Source: a virus
Strand: one strand, 5' to 3'
DNA length: 25,330 nucleotides
Virus record (IMG/VR): IMGVR_UViG_3300020159_001861
Location: 1 to 25,330 of that record
Part shown: piece after piece, positions 22,769 through 25,330 of the stretch
Position numbering within the stretch: position 1 is the stretch's first letter
Layout: each line of letters begins with the position of its first letter
The notes under the pieces: model-generated
Told to the model about the DNA's origin: nothing
Database searches by the model: none
Seen by the model: only the letters and a program-made list of their open reading frames with translations
Position numbers and translations under genes: made by a program

Positions 22769-24123
22769 TGGAAGCAGTAGATACACTAACCAAATATGGC
22801 AGTTCGTATCAATCTAAAGTAGTGGCTTCTCTTATTTCGGACACCAAATTTTTAGAACAGGTAACTGAAATTACAAAACCAGCTTTTTTTGAATCACAAG
22901 CCAACCAATGGATTATAGGACAATTACAATCGTATTTTTCCGAATACCATACATCGCCTACTATGGAGGTGTTTAAGATAAAAGTTGGCGATATTGATGA
23001 TAAGATTCTAAAGCAGATGGTGGTAGAGCAATTAAAAATTGTTTACCTACAAATTGGTGCAGATGATTTACCATATGTTAAAAACGAATATCTTACATTT
23101 TCCAAAAATCAAAGAGTAAAAGATGCCTTATTAAAATCTGTAGATTTACTAAAAGCCGGAAATTACGATAAAATCATCGATACGATGATGGCAGCATCCA
23201 AAGTTGGTTTAGAAAATGATTTAGGTTTAGACTATGTCGATAATTTTGAATCGATTATAGAAGATGTAAAACGTAATTCTATATCCACCGGATGGGATGT
23301 AGTGGATGAATTAATGGATGGTGGATTAGGTCCAGGTGAATTGGGAGTAGTAATGGCTCCATCTGGAATTGGCAAAAGTTGGTTCTTATCGAAGATTGCA
23401 TGTTCAGCTATACAAATGGGTATGAATGTATTACACTATACTTTGGAATTATCTGAAAATTACGTTGGACAAAGATATACAACAATTCTAACAGGTATAC
23501 AGACAACCGAACACAAAGAACGTAAGGATGAAATAATTCGTAAAATCAAACAAACATCAGGCAGAGTTCGTATCAAATACTATCCACCACAATTCGCAAC
23601 ATCAAAAACGTTATCCGCTCATATAGAAAAATTACGAGCAACTGGATTTAATCCTAATTTAATTATTATAGATTACGCTGATTTGCTAAAATCATCAAAT
23701 AGTAGAGATGGGTTATATGCAGAATTGGGTGGTATCTACGAAGAGTTAAGGGGATTGAGTGGTGAAGCGGGGATACCTATTTGGACAGCAACACAGACAA
23801 ACCGTGCAGCTATTGACCATGAAGTTATTCAAGCGGATTCTGTAGGTGATTCGTATAAGAAAGTTCAAACCGCTGATTTCATTATGAGTGTTAGCAGAAA
23901 AACAAAAGATAAATTATCAAATACAGGTCGTATTCATATTGTAAAGAATCGATTTGGACCAGATGGTATGACTTTTCCGGCTAAGATTGATACGTTTCAT
24001 GGTATTATGGATGTATTTGCAGCAGCATCGGCAGATGGTATAATTGCGCAAAAAGAATCTAAAAATGGAGAAAATTTAGAAAAGAAACTATTGCACAAAA
24101 AATATGTGGAAAATATGGGCTAA
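22768..24123 (+). CDS. Replicative DNA helicase, DnaB/T4 gp41-type
   Basis: The 451-residue protein (T4 gp41 is 475) should form a hexamer that unwinds DNA at the fork in the 5'-3' direction. The N-terminal ~150 residues are helical, as in DnaB N-terminal domains. The RecA-like motor starts at STGWDVVDELMDGGLGPGEL (173-192). It has Walker A APSGIGKS (197-204), the TLELSE segment with a likely catalytic Glu (E227), and Walker B LIIIDYADLL (298-307). The ATQTNR segment is at 341-346 and a basic VKNRFGPDG loop lies near 400. Its start codon overlaps the stop of the preceding basic protein, and its own stop overlaps the Mom-like start (TAATG both times). No primase domain is fused, so primase must lie elsewhere. 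Confidence 0.92.
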   Translation: MEAVDTLTKYGSSYQSKVVASLISDTKFLEQVTEITKPAFFESQANQWIIGQLQSYFSEYHTSPTMEVFKIKVGDIDDKILKQMVVEQLKIVYLQIGADDLPYVKNEYLTFSKNQRVKDALLKSVDLLKAGNYDKIIDTMMAASKVGLENDLGLDYVDNFESIIEDVKRNSISTGWDVVDELMDGGLGPGELGVVMAPSGIGKSWFLSKIACSAIQMGMNVLHYTLELSENYVGQRYTTILTGIQTTEHKERKDEIIRKIKQTSGRVRIKYYPPQFATSKTLSAHIEKLRATGFNPNLIIIDYADLLKSSNSRDGLYAELGGIYEELRGLSGEAGIPIWTATQTNRAAIDHEVIQADSVGDSYKKVQTADFIMSVSRKTKDKLSNTGRIHIVKNRFGPDGMTFPAKIDTFHGIMDVFAAASADGIIAQKESKNGENLEKKLLHKKYVENMG

Positions 24124-24752
24124 TGAGTGAAGTAAAAAGTTATATTGTTGAGGAAACCAGTTTTAATCAAACTGTTAGAAAGTTTCTTAAAAAATGGCAC
24201 TATTCTGATTATGTAAATATACAAGCTAAACACACATTTTGCTTATTTAAACTTGGAAAGTTCGACCTGCCGGAAATGATTGGTGTATGTATTTACACAC
24301 GCCCGGCAGGTCCATCTGCTGCGCAATCCTATTACCCATCTAAGCCAGATAAAGTTTTAGAGTTAAGGAGATTATGCTTAATAGATGATACACCGAAAAA
24401 CGCAGAATCGTATTTTATTGGTAAAACCCTAAAGTGGCTTACTCATAAAACTGATTGGGAATTCGTAATATCTTATGCAGATCCTGAACAAGGACATAGT
24501 GGAGTTATATATAGAGCATCTAATTTTAAATACTTGGGAAACACTAAGCCGGGAAAAACATTGGAAGTTGATGGCAAAGCATTTCACATCAGAACCTTAT
24601 CAATGTTAGATAGACCATATGGAGTTGAAATAAACAGACGATATAAGGAAAAAGATGAAGGTGTTAAAATAATAGAAACACTACCGAAACACATTTATAC
24701 ATACGATTTAAGAGGAAAATATATATCAAAAAAACAGAAAAATCATAAATAA
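24123..24752 (+). CDS. Mom-like DNA adenine modification protein (GNAT fold)
   Basis: The 209-residue protein resembles phage Mu Mom and its relatives, GNAT-fold proteins that attach a carbamoylmethyl-type group to adenine in phage DNA. The core pattern is clear: VLELRRLCLIDDTPKNAESY (78-97), a FIGKTLKWL helix, then FVISYADPEQGHSG (114-127) and VIYRASNFKYLGN (128-140). This fits the usual L-R-L....PkN-S-f...L and SYADP..GH.G-iYqA-nf-y-G motifs of the family. The modification would protect phage DNA from restriction; the cofactor and exact chemistry are not readable from sequence. It is the last gene of the helicase operon (1-nt overlap), an early or middle setting, whereas Mu mom is late. Related GNAT proteins could have other substrates. 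Confidence 0.78.
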   Translation: MSEVKSYIVEETSFNQTVRKFLKKWHYSDYVNIQAKHTFCLFKLGKFDLPEMIGVCIYTRPAGPSAAQSYYPSKPDKVLELRRLCLIDDTPKNAESYFIGKTLKWLTHKTDWEFVISYADPEQGHSGVIYRASNFKYLGNTKPGKTLEVDGKAFHIRTLSMLDRPYGVEINRRYKEKDEGVKIIETLPKHIYTYDLRGKYISKKQKNHK

Positions 24753-24855
24753 ATATTTTTTCAAAAAACCCGAAATTAACTAAAGAAAATGTGAGTATTT
24801 ATGTCCATAACCCATATTTATCTTTACTTTATTAGGTTTTCCTGAAAAAATATTT
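24751..24855 (+). repeat. 13-bp perfect inverted repeat upstream of the reductase gene
   Basis: AAATATTTTTTCA (24751-24763) is the exact reverse complement of TGAAAAAATATTT (24843-24855); the left arm overlaps the Mom-like stop codon. Between the arms are TATTTATG (24796-24803) and TATTTATC (24815-24822). The right arm ends 29 nt before the reductase ATG. I see no cobalamin riboswitch. The arms are nearly all A/T, so chance cannot be excluded. Confidence 0.45.
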
Positions 24856-24884
24856 AATCACTTTAAAAAAACTTTACAAACAAA

Positions 24885-25330
24885 ATGGATATTTCGCAAA
24901 AGATTTTATCGGATATTACTGTATATATGAAATATGCAAAATATATACCCGAATTAAAAAGAAGAGAGACATGGGAAGAATTGGTTACCCGCAATATGGA
25001 TATGCATATTAAAAAATATCCACAATTAGAAGGTGATATAAGGGAAAACTACAAATTCGTATACGATAAAAAAGTTCTGCCATCAATGCGTTCAATGCAA
25101 TTTGCAGGAAAACCAATTGAAACCAGTCCAAATAGAATTTATAATTGCGCATACGCACCTGCGGATGATTGGAGAGTATTCGCAGAAATTATGTTTTTAC
25201 TTTTAGGTGGAACAGGCGTAGGGTATTCGGTTCAAAAGCATCATGTGGAACAACTACCTGAAATCAGAAAACCATCTACAGATAGGACTCGTAGATTTTT
25301 AATTGGAGATAATATCGAAGGTTGGGCAGA
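24885..25330 (+). CDS. Ribonucleotide reductase, class II (adenosylcobalamin-dependent, RTPR-type), N-terminal part
   Basis: The frame is open from ATG 24885 to the end of the window: 148 codons, so only the N-terminal fifth or so is present. It resembles the monomeric B12-dependent ribonucleoside-triphosphate reductase: KRRETWEELVTRNMDMHI (25-42), LPSMRSMQFAG (65-75), YNCAYAP (86-92) with Cys88 as the likely first redox-active cysteine, and a GGTGVGYSV (108-116) segment matching the GGGVGFSV of the Lactobacillus enzyme. EGW at 145-147 also fits. The enzyme makes deoxynucleotides and would supply phage DNA synthesis. It follows the Mom-like gene by 132 nt with its own AT-rich leader. The start follows ACAAACAAA with no Shine-Dalgarno sequence. 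Confidence 0.85.
   Translation, partial: MDISQKILSDITVYMKYAKYIPELKRRETWEELVTRNMDMHIKKYPQLEGDIRENYKFVYDKKVLPSMRSMQFAGKPIETSPNRIYNCAYAPADDWRVFAEIMFLLLGGTGVGYSVQKHHVEQLPEIRKPSTDRTRRFLIGDNIEGWA

Noticed and set aside
24753-24884. Cobalamin riboswitch upstream of the class II reductase
   Set aside because: The spacer is only 132 nt, very A/T-rich, and has none of the conserved riboswitch core.
1-25330. Shine-Dalgarno sites
   Set aside because: No consistent GGAGG-like sequence stands 5-10 nt before the starts; leaders are A/C-rich, as usual in Bacteroidota, so none were annotated.

Overview
The window is a piece of a tailed, contractile-tail (T4-like myovirus) phage genome. Every gene reads left to right, genes are tightly packed, the DNA is AT-rich, and both ends cut through genes. 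The host is probably a member of the Bacteroidota. Four intergenic sites carry the TTTG / TAnnTTTG promoter typical of that phylum, each with exactly 20 nt between the two boxes, and start codons follow A/C-rich leaders without a recognisable Shine-Dalgarno sequence. No tRNA, CRISPR array, insertion sequence or integrase was seen. No stretch longer than 300 bases lacks a gene.

Region 1 (1-14623) is the virion and tail block. It holds the C-terminal part of a repeat-rich tail fibre ending in an S74 self-cleaving chaperone, a 281-nt spacer with several RNA stems, tail sheath (gp18), tail tube (gp19), a small acidic gene with its own promoter and flanking terminators, a gp26-like baseplate/tail chaperone protein followed by a short ORF in the +1 frame, an 88-aa protein, the tape measure protein, a tube-cap-like baseplate protein, a LysM baseplate protein (gp53-like), a gp27-like hub and a 124-aa protein.

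Region 2 (14635-18343) is transitional. A short, divergent family A DNA polymerase-like gene appears to be transcribed from a promoter that ends a few bases before its start codon. It is followed by an unidentified 620-aa multidomain protein, with a possible nuclease-like motif, and a 138-aa protein.

Region 3 (18344-25330) is replication, recombination and nucleotide metabolism: a DUF1599 nucleotide-modification-associated protein, gp32-like ssDNA-binding protein, UvsX recombinase, a FEN/RNase H-type 5'-3' exonuclease, a 50-aa ORF, a GroES co-chaperonin, a small basic protein, a DnaB/gp41-type helicase, a Mom-like GNAT-fold DNA-modification protein, and the start of a B12-dependent (class II) ribonucleotide reductase. 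SSB, recombinase, exonuclease and helicase would form a T4-style replication/recombination machine. The reductase would supply dNTPs, and the Mom-like protein would modify the DNA.

Two promoter classes seem to divide the map. Host-type TTTGG-N19-TATATTTG promoters precede the small acidic gene, the polymerase, DUF1599 and SSB genes. An AT-rich octamer, TATTTATA or a close variant, lies 19-33 nt upstream of many structural genes and may be a phage late promoter. The observations most worth following are the candidate +1/-2 frameshift at a T7 tract between the gp26-like gene and its downstream ORF, the moron-like cassette between tail genes, the octamer with inverted repeats around it, and the Mom-like plus DUF1599 pair.
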